A stretch of 64,000 nucleotides of DNA, from positions 1 through 64,000 of the forward strand of contig JAFLKN010000003.1 in assembly GCA_019163175.1 (NCBI GenBank), written 5' to 3'. A model generated the notes under the pieces. That model saw nothing but the letters and a program-made list of their open reading frames with translations, had not been told where the DNA came from and made no database searches. Source of the stretch: Prolixibacteraceae bacterium. Its GTDB lineage: Bacteria; Bacteroidota; Bacteroidia; Bacteroidales; Prolixibacteraceae. The number at the start of each line of letters is the position of its first letter. Position 1 is the stretch's first letter. Positions 45,940 through 56,693 of the stretch are shown one piece after another. Position numbers and translations under genes: made by a program.

Positions 45940-46517
45940 TGACGAGGAACTTCGAACCATTTATTTACCAACTCTTCTGGCTGGTAATCGCGAATGTAAT
46001 TCATTGCTTCAAGCGAATTTTCTGCAACAAAATATAATCTCCGGTAGCTCTCTTTTGCAAATTTTTCTTCGTACGATTTCTCAAATTGTCTGAAAAGATC
46101 ATCGTAAAAACCATTGGTGTTGATAAAAACTACAGCCTTATTGTGGTAACTCAATTGCTTCAATGTAATTACTTCTAAAATCTCCTCAAGTGTACCAAAA
46201 CCACCAGCCAATGCGATAAAAGCATCTGACAATTCTCTCATCTTAAACTTTCGGTCCATCATATCGCCCGAAACAATAATCTCGTGAGCATGCGCCGATG
46301 CCAGATTAAAATCACGAAGCTTTTCGGGAATGATACCTATTGTTTTGGCACCACTTATTCCTGCCTCACGGGTTATTACATCCATTGTTCCAACATTTGA
46401 GCCACCGTTTATAAGGCAAAAGCCTGACTGTCCAATTAGTCTTGCCAAATCAATTGCTTCATTCACATAAACATCAGCAATAGCATTACTTGAAGAAGAA
46501 AAAACGCAAATATTCAT
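45936..46517 (-). CDS. LOG-family (TIGR00730) nucleotide-binding protein
   Basis: The 193-residue Rossmann protein resembles cytokinin-activating phosphoribohydrolases: FSSSSNAIADVY at the start, INGGSNVGTMD, MMDRKFKM and LAGGFGTLEEILEVITL (about 103-118). The usual motif is PGGxGTxxE; here the Pro is Ala, while the Gly-Gly, Thr and Glu remain. It likely hydrolyses nucleoside 5'-monophosphates to base and ribose 5-phosphate. Its 3' end overlaps the convergent kinase gene by four bases. Confidence 0.88.
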   Translation of the reverse strand: MNICVFSSSSNAIADVYVNEAIDLARLIGQSGFCLINGGSNVGTMDVITREAGISGAKTIGIIPEKLRDFNLASAHAHEIIVSGDMMDRKFKMRELSDAFIALAGGFGTLEEILEVITLKQLSYHNKAVVFINTNGFYDDLFRQFEKSYEEKFAKESYRRLYFVAENSLEAMNYIRDYQPEELVNKWFEVPRH

Positions 46518-46564
46518 AACAAGGCAATAGTTAAAAGTTAAAATGAAAAAGTTAATTCTTCACT

Positions 46565-46597
46565 AAATAAAAAAAAATCCCGGTTTTAGCCGGGATT
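46565..46597 (-). terminator. Terminator after gyrB
   Basis: Stem AATCCCGG / CCGGGATT with a 6-base loop, followed by a long T run on the minus strand, 11 bases past the gyrB stop. Confidence 0.88.
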
Positions 46598-46607
46598 CTA
46601 TATCTTA

Positions 46608-48596
<1,989 letters not shown>

Positions 48597-48776
48597 TCAA
48601 AATATTAAATTATCCCATTACCTTACCCATCCAATCCTATGCTGAAGGATTAAAATCAATTACAGAAAAACTTCGATTTTCTGTTTTTTTCGAAAGATTT
48701 CGGATTGGGTAATAAAAACAGATATTTGATTTTCAGTAAATTTTTCACGCTTGATTCTTTTCAACAAAATCAGTCG

Positions 48777-48784
48777 CAAATATA
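48777..48784 (-). promoter_or_regulatory. -7 element of the gyrB promoter
   Basis: TATATTTG on the minus strand, a full TAnnTTTG match without a well-spaced -33 TTG. It implies a long 5' leader before the gyrB ATG at 48593. Confidence 0.4.
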
Positions 48785-48813
48785 ACAAAAAAGTTGTACT
48801 AACCGACGTGAAG

Positions 48814-48858
48814 AAAGTTCATAAAATGTTAAACTTTTAAACATTTTATGAACTTTTT
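48814..48858. terminator. Perfect 17-base inverted repeat, likely terminator
   Basis: 48814-48830 and 48840-48856 are perfect reverse complements (core TTCATAAAATGTT) around a 9-base loop, with TTTTT after the plus-strand arm. It is AT-rich and lies 80 bases past the stop of the barrel gene, upstream of gyrB. Confidence 0.6.
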
Positions 48859-48939
48859 AAATACTGAAAAACAATTAGTTACGCGATGTTCAAATTCAGG
48901 ATTGAGAATAGTCTCCGGGAATCAAATATGGTAACTATT

Positions 48940-50718
48940 TTAGAACGAATAACTGATTCCGGCCAGCCAGTTGAAGCTTTTATTGGTATATCCCAACCAT
49001 TGTTCGTACCGCTGGAACCCAAAATTATTGAGCTTGGCAAAGAAGTTCAGTTTTGGCGAAAATTGGTACTCTGCACCAACATTTAAATCGATAATGGGAT
49101 CCATTTGAAATGTAGTTGGGATCTCAGATCTACCATAACCAAATATTTCTGACTGTTTGTTGTTGAGCAATAAAGCTGTTTGTTTTCCTTCTACAAAAAT
49201 ATCAATAGTGAATTTTAGTTGTTGTGTTGGCCTATATATTCCTGAAAGTGTAAAATCAAAATCAGGCATCTGCCAGGCTTTTACTTGCTCCTGAAGATCA
49301 TATGAATAGTAATTTGCCAACAAATGAATCGAAAACTCATCAGAAACTGAATGAAGTACTTCTCCAGATAACTTCAATAAATTGACATCATCATAAATGC
49401 AGTCAAATGTGTTGTTGAATGTGATCGGTAAGCCAATGGTGTTGCCTAAATCCTGTGAACGAATAACGTAAAAATGCTGGTCCTTAACCACTGAATAATT
49501 TACTTCAGCTACATAGTTGGTTTTTGAGCTTAATTTCCCTTTGAATCCGCCCGACAAAACATACTCGTACAAAGTATTTTTGACATCGTGATATGGATTT
49601 ACAAAACGATTTTCAGCAGCGATGCCAGAGTAAGTATTGTGCTGCAAATAGCTGTCAACACCAGCAAAAAGAGTAAGCACGCGCTTCACAGGCGACCATT
49701 CGGCCTTAACTTTCGGATAAACAAAGAAATCGGCACTTGCATCATTGTCGAGGAATAAGGTGGAATTTAATCCAACCTGTAAACTGCTGTTATCGGTTTC
49801 CCATCGTACTGAAGGATTCGCCCGAAGCATAATCTGATTCTTTTTTCCGTAACCAGTCGAAGCATTTTTCTGAATGCTATCAACAGTGTAATAAGTAAGC
49901 GAAGCATTGAGCAAGCCAAATGTATTTCCAAATTTTTTCTTCACATCGCCCGATAAAATAAATTGATTCTCGGTTTGACCAGTCTTACTTTTCATCAATT
50001 GGTAATTGATCCCAAAATCATAATTCAGATCATATGCAGCAAGGGTTTCGCTTTTCAAATGAATATCGGCGGTTCCTTTCGAGAAGTATTGCTTATCCTG
50101 CCAAAAGGGTATCATTAGTTCCTTTTCTGCATCAGTAAGTATATCGCCTGCATAGCCATAGTATGCAAATGCTCTGCGATCATAGGCCAGATTTCCGGAC
50201 AAAGTTGACTTCCTAAAGAAATGTTTACCAAAAATTTCGGCCGTATTTTCCGATTCCGGAGCTTCAACTTTGTCATCATTCAGCAATTTGATTTTTCCGG
50301 ATGACGAAAGATGCCTGAAATGCATGCCAAAATTTGATTTTTTTCCGGGCTTTGCATTAAAAAAGAGCTCTCCATAAGGTGTAAGGTAATTCCCTAAACC
50401 AAGCTTAAGAAGCCCCAGCCCCATTTCAGGTGTTGGTTCGCCAACCATTTTTGCCGCTTCAACAGGTTTCACATCGAAAGTTGAAAAAATAGGTTTGCTA
50501 TATATCGAATAATCAAAAGTCGGAGTCTCACTTGGCTCGGTTTTGATTTTCGGAATATCATTTATTTTAAGGGCATCGTTGATAGTTGGCTGATAAGCTT
50601 TGGTCACCTCAACCTCTTGTTTAAGCTTAGTGGTATCTTTCTGTGCCACTGCATTTAATGTACTTAAACAAATAACACAAACGATTAAATATGCAGCGAT
50701 ATAGGATTGTTTTTTCAT
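48940..50718 (-). CDS. Predicted outer-membrane beta-barrel protein (TonB-receptor-like, no plug)
   Basis: The 592-residue protein has a signal peptide (about 1-25, cut after NAVAQ), a short periplasmic segment with EVEVTKAYQPTINDALKINDIPKI, then alternating amphipathic strands to the end. It closes with Phe (LAGISYSF), as outer-membrane barrels do. No TonB plug domain is visible, although similar proteins are often labelled TonB-dependent receptors. It follows the large TPR protein by 47 bases and is probably co-transcribed. Function unknown. Confidence 0.75.
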   Translation of the reverse strand: MKKQSYIAAYLIVCVICLSTLNAVAQKDTTKLKQEVEVTKAYQPTINDALKINDIPKIKTEPSETPTFDYSIYSKPIFSTFDVKPVEAAKMVGEPTPEMGLGLLKLGLGNYLTPYGELFFNAKPGKKSNFGMHFRHLSSSGKIKLLNDDKVEAPESENTAEIFGKHFFRKSTLSGNLAYDRRAFAYYGYAGDILTDAEKELMIPFWQDKQYFSKGTADIHLKSETLAAYDLNYDFGINYQLMKSKTGQTENQFILSGDVKKKFGNTFGLLNASLTYYTVDSIQKNASTGYGKKNQIMLRANPSVRWETDNSSLQVGLNSTLFLDNDASADFFVYPKVKAEWSPVKRVLTLFAGVDSYLQHNTYSGIAAENRFVNPYHDVKNTLYEYVLSGGFKGKLSSKTNYVAEVNYSVVKDQHFYVIRSQDLGNTIGLPITFNNTFDCIYDDVNLLKLSGEVLHSVSDEFSIHLLANYYSYDLQEQVKAWQMPDFDFTLSGIYRPTQQLKFTIDIFVEGKQTALLLNNKQSEIFGYGRSEIPTTFQMDPIIDLNVGAEYQFSPKLNFFAKLNNFGFQRYEQWLGYTNKSFNWLAGISYSF

Positions 50719-50765
50719 GTTCTTCAGTTTTTGAAATTGGCCGAATGGGTTATCCGATTTTTGAA

Positions 50766-53700
50766 TTATTTCTTTTCGCCACCAATATTAATTTCGAGCG
50801 GCTTGCTTTGATTTTTTGTTTGGTCGGCTTCTGCGGCTTCGATCATCTGAAGCTTTCTGCGAGTCATATCTAATATCCCATCATTCTGTTCCGGATAATT
50901 TTCTTCAATACTTTTAAGGGTATGTTTGGCCTGAAATTCGTCACCATTCTTCAGGTAAATATCAGACAGAAGCATAAAACTTTTTGCCAGCCAGAACTGA
51001 TGTGGAGAATTTTTATCGATAAAATCCATGATTTCGTTTTCGGCTTCTTTTAGCTTTTGCTTTTCATACAAAATATCAGCAACAAGAAATTTAGCCTCGG
51101 CACCTTCGCCTGAATTGGTATCTACCGAAAGTTTCGACAAAATCGGGAAAGCTTTGTCTTTATCGCCCAAATTGTAGTACGACAGAGCCAGTTTGTAATT
51201 TGTTTCACGCTTCTGAATGTCGGAAACCTTTTCTGATCCCAAAATCAGATTCGCTGCATCAATGCATGCCTGATAGTTTTTCATTTTAAACTGACACCGC
51301 ATAATTCCGGTTCGGGCATTCAGCAAATTATTTCCTGAATTGGAGACCTTGGCAAATCGCTCGAAATAAGCAAGCGCTTTTGCATAATTCTCAGCATTGT
51401 ACTGCAGCCCAGCAGCTTTCGACAAAGCAGCTTCGGTAAACGAATTATCGGGCTGAGCCAAAACATAATCGTAACCCACCAGTGACTTATCGTATTCTCC
51501 ATCGGCATATTGCAACTCGGCCAGATAAAACTGTGAGTTCAACACAAAACTGCCATTGGGGAATTGATTAAGGTAGCGCTCAAACTGCAATCGTGCTTTT
51601 TTGTCGCGAGCCATGTATAATTTCTCAGCCGACTGATATGAAAGGGAATCCTGTTCGTTTACAGAAACCTGAACGTCTGAGCCTAATTTGCCAGTGTATG
51701 CAAAATAAGCATCCACATCATTCAGTTCGACATAGCTATTTTTCATTCCTGACAAAGCCGACTGCATTTCAGGACTATTCGGTGCACGATCGACAACTTG
51801 TTTGTAATAATTCACCGAAGCCTGATAATCATTCAGGTTGTAGTACGCTAAGCCCAACTGCACCAGTGATTTGTTTACAAAGCTACTCTGTGGAAATTTA
51901 CTTACTACATCCTTGTAATACCCTACCGCCAGTTGTGGCTGATTCATTCGTTCATACGTCCGTCCCATCTCAAACAATGCATCATCCTGATAAGATGATT
52001 GCGGATAATTTTGAACAAGTGAAAGCAAATTGGTAATTTTTCCCTGATAATCTCGCTGCAATCCCTGGCAAAAAGCCTTCTGAAAGAGCGAATAATCAGC
52101 GTCATACAGATTGATTCGCATTGCTTTATCGTAACTTGAAATAGCCGAAGCGTAATCCCGATTGATGTAATAACAATCGCCCAAACGGTTGTTGGCATCA
52201 GCCACTTTTTCTGAGCGCAGATCAGCTTCTAGGTTCAGATATTTCCGGAAATAATCAGCTGCACTTTCATAATCTTTCAACTGAAAATAGCCATAAGCAA
52301 TATTGTAATGTGCAGTTTTGTATTCTGGAAGCGAAAAAGCACCAGGTGATTTCAGGAACCCTGTATATTCAGAAATCGACTTATTGAAATTATTGATGCG
52401 ATAATAAGCCTCGGCCTTCCAGAAAAGTGCCAAAGCCTTGTAGTTTTTATTGAAATCGCCGGCATCAACCGATTTGTCAAAATTGTCGATAGCAGCAGCG
52501 TAATCCAGATTATTGAAACATTCCATAGCGCGGTAATATGCCACACGTTGGTAGGCCTTCTTAACCGATGGACTTTTCACTTTAATGTTTTCAATCGAAG
52601 CCATGGCATCGCGATAATTGCTGGTGCTCATGTATACTTTCACAAGGTAATCGTAGGCCACATCATTACGCTCCGAGTTTGGATACGAAGCCACATATTT
52701 ATCAAAAGCCTTGATGGTCTCGTTAAACGGCGAATAGGATAATTCGTAAGTTATTTTGGCATAATTGAACAGGGCATCTTCCTTGATTTTTGCATCAAAA
52801 TCGAATTCCGATGCGGCTTCAAATGCTTGTCTGGCCTTATTTTTATCAGAATTGGCCACATAGCAATCGGCCAAATGGTAATAGGCATTTTGCGCCAAGG
52901 CATCTTTCCCCTTCGAAGCAATTTCAAGATGAGGAATGGCTTTTACCTCTTCGCTATTCAGGTAATAGCAATAACCAAGCATGTAATTCTCTTCGCGTCC
53001 GCGGTTATTTTTATCCGACAAATAAAATTCCAGAAACTGAATGGCATCTTTAAACTCGCGCAAATGGAAATACGAATCGCCCAAAATTCTAGCCATTTCG
53101 GGTTGTTGGTCAGCTGATACTTTATTTATTAGTGGCGCAGTATAATTTACTACTTCGCGATATTTACCCTGTTTATAATAGATCTGGCTGATATAAAATG
53201 GTATCACTTTTTCGAAAACCGGGTTCTTCTGAAGTTTCAGAAATTCCTGAAGTGCCGATTCGTAATTTCCTTTGAGGTAATGAATATGACCATAGTAATA
53301 TTGTGCAGGAGCTGCGTACAACGAATTTCCTTCTTTTATCTCGGCAAAATCGATAGCTGCTGCATCCATTTTTTCAAGCTCAAAGTTCGAATATCCTCTT
53401 AGGTAATAGAAATAAATCAGTTCATCTTTCGTCAATTCTGCTTTATTGAATCCATCCAAAGTTTTGAGCACTCCTGAATATTTCTTTTTATCAAACTGAT
53501 AAACGGCCTGTTCAAACAATGCCCGATTCCGGAAAGAGCTTTCAGGAAATTGCTTCATAAAATCAGCAATTTGTTCTTCTGCATTGCTATTATCGAGTTT
53601 CAGTCCGCAAAGCGCTTTGTAAAACATGGCTTCGGCACGGATGTCTGAATTCTTACCTGATTTTGAAGCGATTTGCTCAAATTGATTTAGCGCCGATATA

Positions 53701-53840
53701 TAATTTCGAGCCAGGTACAATTCTTTTGCCTTCTGAATTTCCTGACTGATTGACTGATAATAAACCGTTTGCTGCGCTTGTATCAGAACTGGCGCAAAAG
53801 CCAGCAAAAGCAGAATTAATACGAATCGGTTTGTTTTCAT
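50766..53840 (-). CDS. Large TPR-repeat periplasmic protein
   Basis: The 1024-residue protein has a signal peptide (about 1-22, ending VLIQAQQ) and roughly twenty tetratricopeptide-type helical pairs along its length, such as YYLRGYSNFELEKMDAAAIDF and SYYNLGDKDKAFPILSKL. The C-terminus is Lys/Gln-rich. The frame is open to 53906, but ATG 53840 exposes the signal peptide at the N-terminus. TPR arrays scaffold protein complexes. Its tight linkage to the barrel protein suggests a periplasmic partner of it. Confidence 0.85.
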   Translation of the reverse strand: MKTNRFVLILLLLAFAPVLIQAQQTVYYQSISQEIQKAKELYLARNYISALNQFEQIASKSGKNSDIRAEAMFYKALCGLKLDNSNAEEQIADFMKQFPESSFRNRALFEQAVYQFDKKKYSGVLKTLDGFNKAELTKDELIYFYYLRGYSNFELEKMDAAAIDFAEIKEGNSLYAAPAQYYYGHIHYLKGNYESALQEFLKLQKNPVFEKVIPFYISQIYYKQGKYREVVNYTAPLINKVSADQQPEMARILGDSYFHLREFKDAIQFLEFYLSDKNNRGREENYMLGYCYYLNSEEVKAIPHLEIASKGKDALAQNAYYHLADCYVANSDKNKARQAFEAASEFDFDAKIKEDALFNYAKITYELSYSPFNETIKAFDKYVASYPNSERNDVAYDYLVKVYMSTSNYRDAMASIENIKVKSPSVKKAYQRVAYYRAMECFNNLDYAAAIDNFDKSVDAGDFNKNYKALALFWKAEAYYRINNFNKSISEYTGFLKSPGAFSLPEYKTAHYNIAYGYFQLKDYESAADYFRKYLNLEADLRSEKVADANNRLGDCYYINRDYASAISSYDKAMRINLYDADYSLFQKAFCQGLQRDYQGKITNLLSLVQNYPQSSYQDDALFEMGRTYERMNQPQLAVGYYKDVVSKFPQSSFVNKSLVQLGLAYYNLNDYQASVNYYKQVVDRAPNSPEMQSALSGMKNSYVELNDVDAYFAYTGKLGSDVQVSVNEQDSLSYQSAEKLYMARDKKARLQFERYLNQFPNGSFVLNSQFYLAELQYADGEYDKSLVGYDYVLAQPDNSFTEAALSKAAGLQYNAENYAKALAYFERFAKVSNSGNNLLNARTGIMRCQFKMKNYQACIDAANLILGSEKVSDIQKRETNYKLALSYYNLGDKDKAFPILSKLSVDTNSGEGAEAKFLVADILYEKQKLKEAENEIMDFIDKNSPHQFWLAKSFMLLSDIYLKNGDEFQAKHTLKSIEENYPEQNDGILDMTRRKLQMIEAAEADQTKNQSKPLEINIGGEKK

Positions 53841-54134
53841 TTTATATGTGGATATTTTATTTCGGATGTTTATTTTCAGATTATTTCGATACACAAATTG
53901 TACCATCTTTAATCAGTGACAACATTTGCTGAACAAAGTTGCAGGGGTAAAATTAGTTATTCCTTAAAGCTCTGTTCGGAATTTTGAACTGAATTCTAAA
54001 CAAAAACTATTATTTGAGTTGAATTATTATCTGAATTGGTGAAATTCAGAAGAATTTATTCTCCAATATGTAGTTTTGCGTAAAACTAAGCTATCTTTAA
54101 GCTACCCAAATATTATCAATTAAAAAGAACCAAA
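53841..54134. other. Intergenic region between the TPR gene and a small secreted protein
   Basis: About 290 AT-rich bases between divergent genes. On the minus strand a TACAATTTG sequence with an upstream TTG resembles a promoter with one extra base in the -7 box. No coding frame or RNA gene was recognised. Confidence 0.35.
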
Positions 54135-54647
54135 ATGAAAAAATCACTATTCCTTGTTGTGCTTGGATTTTTTATTTCCCTTAGCATACAAGGCCAACCA
54201 GAGGTTAATTTAAAAAGCACAAAAAAATCATTTATAATAAAAACTGTCGACTTATATCCCAATCTGGATCTCTCTATTGGTTATGTTCCAAAGTCAAGTT
54301 ATGAATCAATAAAAGCTAATATTTCTATCAACAACATTATTTTCAAGAGATTTGGATTATACACCTCAATCGAAAAAGGATTTGATTCCAGCTACCTGGC
54401 AAATACATTAGGGATTACCGCATCTGTGCACAGATATGTAAATCTTTTTGGCGGGATTGGCTTATTTGGGAACTACGGAGTATTAAGTAAAGTGAATCGT
54501 GCAAATATCAGAAAAGAATTTGGTGTTGGCATTATGCCTTATAAACAAACATTTATAAGGATTGGTTGGTCATTTGAAGTTGGACCAACAATTGGTGCCG
54601 GAATCAAGATACCTCTGGACAATCTCCATCGGAAAGTTGAAAAATAG
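54135..54647 (+). CDS. Small secreted or outer-membrane protein, unknown
   Basis: The 170-residue protein has a clear signal peptide (about 1-21, MKKSLFLVVLGFFISLSIQG). The rest shows alternating aromatic and Gly residues in strand-like segments (YPNLDLSIGYVPKSSYESIKANISI, FGGIGLFGNYG, IGWSFEVGPTIGAGIKI), consistent with a small beta-barrel. I do not recognise a named family. It stands alone before ftsE. Confidence 0.65.
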   Translation: MKKSLFLVVLGFFISLSIQGQPEVNLKSTKKSFIIKTVDLYPNLDLSIGYVPKSSYESIKANISINNIIFKRFGLYTSIEKGFDSSYLANTLGITASVHRYVNLFGGIGLFGNYGVLSKVNRANIRKEFGVGIMPYKQTFIRIGWSFEVGPTIGAGIKIPLDNLHRKVEK

Positions 54648-54693
54648 TATTCAACTTTTATTGCCAAAACCATAATCATTCGGAATTTACTTC

Positions 54694-54723
54694 TTGGTAA
54701 AGGATAAAAAAAAACTAGTTTTG
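54694..54723 (+). promoter_or_regulatory. Promoter of ftsE
   Basis: TTG (54694-54696), a 19-base spacer, TAGTTTTG (54716-54723). RNA would start near 54730, before the ATG at 54747. Confidence 0.65.
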
Positions 54724-54746
54724 CAGCAGACCAATTCGTTATTCCA

Positions 54747-55445
54747 ATGTCAGAAGAAAATATCATTGAACTTGTCAATGCCGACATCGTTCAGCGCGAT
54801 CATGTTGTACTTACAGACATCAGCCTTGAAATTAAAACCGGCGAATTTGTTTACCTGATCGGAAAAGTCGGAAGTGGAAAATCGAGCCTGTTTAAAACGC
54901 TTAATGCTGAATTGCCTCTCGACAAAGGTGAGGGGAAGGTAGCTGGTTATAATTTAGCTGAACTTAAAACCCGTGATATTCCATTCTTGAGACGTAAATT
55001 AGGAATTGTATTTCAGGATTTCCGACTTTTGAGTGACAGAAATGTTTACGACAATCTCGCATTTGTATTGAAAGCGACTGATTGGAAGGACGAAAAAGAA
55101 ATTGACGACAGAGTAATTACTGTGCTTGATATGGTTGCATTGCTTGGCAAAGCCAAGTCAATGCCTCATCAGCTATCGGGTGGCGAACAACAGCGCATAT
55201 CAATTGCCCGTGCATTATTGAACAACCCTGAAATTATACTGGCAGATGAACCTACAGGAAACCTCGATCCGGATACCTCGATTGAATTGATGCAGATTTT
55301 CAAGAATCTGAACGAACAAGGGAAAACGATTGTTGTTGCCACGCACGACTATCCGTTGATCCGCAAGTTCCCTGCACGAATTATAACCGTTGATGATCAG
55401 AAAATTTACGAGACTGTCATTAAAAGGAAGGAAGACCAAGGCTAG
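54747..55445 (+). CDS. ftsE: FtsE-type ABC transporter ATPase
   Basis: The 232-residue ATPase has Walker A GKVGSGKSS (about 41-49), Q-loop FQDFRLL, signature LSGGEQQR, Walker B IILADEPTGNLDPD and switch His (VATHDYP). The FQDFRLLSDRNVYDNLAFVL stretch is typical of FtsE, which with FtsX activates cell-wall hydrolases at the septum. No ftsX gene is adjacent; the next gene is on the other strand. A LolD-like role cannot be fully excluded. Confidence 0.85.
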   Translation: MSEENIIELVNADIVQRDHVVLTDISLEIKTGEFVYLIGKVGSGKSSLFKTLNAELPLDKGEGKVAGYNLAELKTRDIPFLRRKLGIVFQDFRLLSDRNVYDNLAFVLKATDWKDEKEIDDRVITVLDMVALLGKAKSMPHQLSGGEQQRISIARALLNNPEIILADEPTGNLDPDTSIELMQIFKNLNEQGKTIVVATHDYPLIRKFPARIITVDDQKIYETVIKRKEDQG

Positions 55446-55510
55446 AAAAGAGGAACCGGGAAAGAGGAATGGTCATGCATTTCAAAATGAAGATTGATTT
55501 TTCTGATGGT

Positions 55511-56614
55511 TCAAAGGAATCGCATATAAATCTGCCTTAGTATTTCTTCTTCATTCTCCCAACACAATTCTGTGGCCGCTTTCATCAAGTTTTGTTTCCA
55601 CACTAGTCTTTTCTCTAGATCAAAAAGTGCAACTTTCATGAGTTCTGCCAGCTCTCTTCGCTGATGGGTTTCAGCAATTATTCCAATTTGATAGTGCTCA
55701 ACCACACGTTTCATTTCCGGCAAATTAGAAACCAAAACCGGCACACTTGCCTGAATATAATCAAACAATTTATTGGGTAAAGCAAATCGATAATTCAAGC
55801 CCAAATCTTCTTCAAGCGAAATTCCCAAATCTGCCTTTCGGGTTGTTTTGTGCAATCGATCAATTGGTAAACGTCCCAGAAATTTTACTTTATCTTCCAA
55901 TTTCAACTCAACAACCATTTGCGCAAGCTGTTTGGTAATATCTCCATCCCCGGCCAGCCAAAGTTCAGTTCCTTCCAGATAGGACATGGCGCGAATCGCT
56001 GCTTCAATGCCTCTTCCCAAATTAAGCGCTCCCTGATAAAGAATGATCTTCGGTTGATCCTCTGTTTTTTCGTCAACGTCAGGCTTTTTAGTTTGTGAAC
56101 AAACCGGAAGATTTCGCACTACTTTAAAATCAACTTTGTATAAATCGCGATAAACTTCGGCAATCGAGTCGCACACGGTATAGGCAGCATCTACTTTGGG
56201 AACCAACAGTTTTTCCAGTCCCGTCCAGATTGCCCGAACAACTGGTCGACCAATTAATTCAGGAACTTCGGTAAAATACTCGTGACTATCATAAACCAAG
56301 GGTTTTCGTTTAATTCGAGACGCCAGGTAATTCGCCGGAAGTGTGTCCAAATCGTTGGCCACAAACACGTCAATTTTAGATTTCAGGAGATAGAAAAACA
56401 GTCTAAAGTTGTATTCGAAGTAGAACATCGGGCCTTTACGAAACAACAATTTCATCCGGTGCGTTTGGTAATCACGCTCAATAGAATGACTTTCAGGAAG
56501 CAATCGTCCTACCATCAATGGTTGAAAACCCATCTTTTGCAAACTGACAGCCACTTTGTGTATGCGGTTGTCGGTTACCAAATCGTTGATTACACTGAGT
56601 GATACTTTTTTCAA
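55511..56614 (-). CDS. Glycosyltransferase family 4-like protein
   Basis: The 367-residue GT-B enzyme begins KKVSLSVINDLVTDNRIHKVAVSLQKMGF, the acceptor domain, and has a C-terminal donor-binding domain with YQGALNLGRGIEAAIRAM and KVKFLGRLPIDRLHKTTRKADLGISL. It probably adds a sugar to a surface polysaccharide or glycolipid; donor and acceptor are unknown. The start codon is TTG; no upstream ATG exists before an in-frame stop, and the N-terminal residues fit the family. It converges with ftsE and diverges from murB. Confidence 0.82.
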   Translation of the reverse strand: MKKVSLSVINDLVTDNRIHKVAVSLQKMGFQPLMVGRLLPESHSIERDYQTHRMKLLFRKGPMFYFEYNFRLFFYLLKSKIDVFVANDLDTLPANYLASRIKRKPLVYDSHEYFTEVPELIGRPVVRAIWTGLEKLLVPKVDAAYTVCDSIAEVYRDLYKVDFKVVRNLPVCSQTKKPDVDEKTEDQPKIILYQGALNLGRGIEAAIRAMSYLEGTELWLAGDGDITKQLAQMVVELKLEDKVKFLGRLPIDRLHKTTRKADLGISLEEDLGLNYRFALPNKLFDYIQASVPVLVSNLPEMKRVVEHYQIGIIAETHQRRELAELMKVALFDLEKRLVWKQNLMKAATELCWENEEEILRQIYMRFL

Positions 56615-56669
56615 GGTCTTTTCTATTTGTTAGTACCGCCAAGTTAAACGAAATAGCTAGTTCTTCTGT

Positions 56670-56677
56670 TATATTTG
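56670..56677 (+). promoter_or_regulatory. -7 element of the murB promoter
   Basis: TATATTTG, a full TAnnTTTG match 17 bases before the murB ATG. The -33 region is weak. Confidence 0.4.
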
Positions 56678-56693
56678 CTGAAAAATAAATCAG

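Noticed and set aside
48886-49086. A 66-residue plus-strand frame near 48.9 kb
   Set aside because: It overlaps the 3' end of the barrel gene on the other strand and has no recognisable product.
48940-50718. TonB-dependent receptor label for the 592-residue barrel
   Set aside because: No plug domain or TonB box was seen, so only a barrel is claimed.
54747-55445. A linked ftsX gene
   Set aside because: The next gene is an opposite-strand glycosyltransferase, and no FtsX-like membrane protein is encoded nearby.
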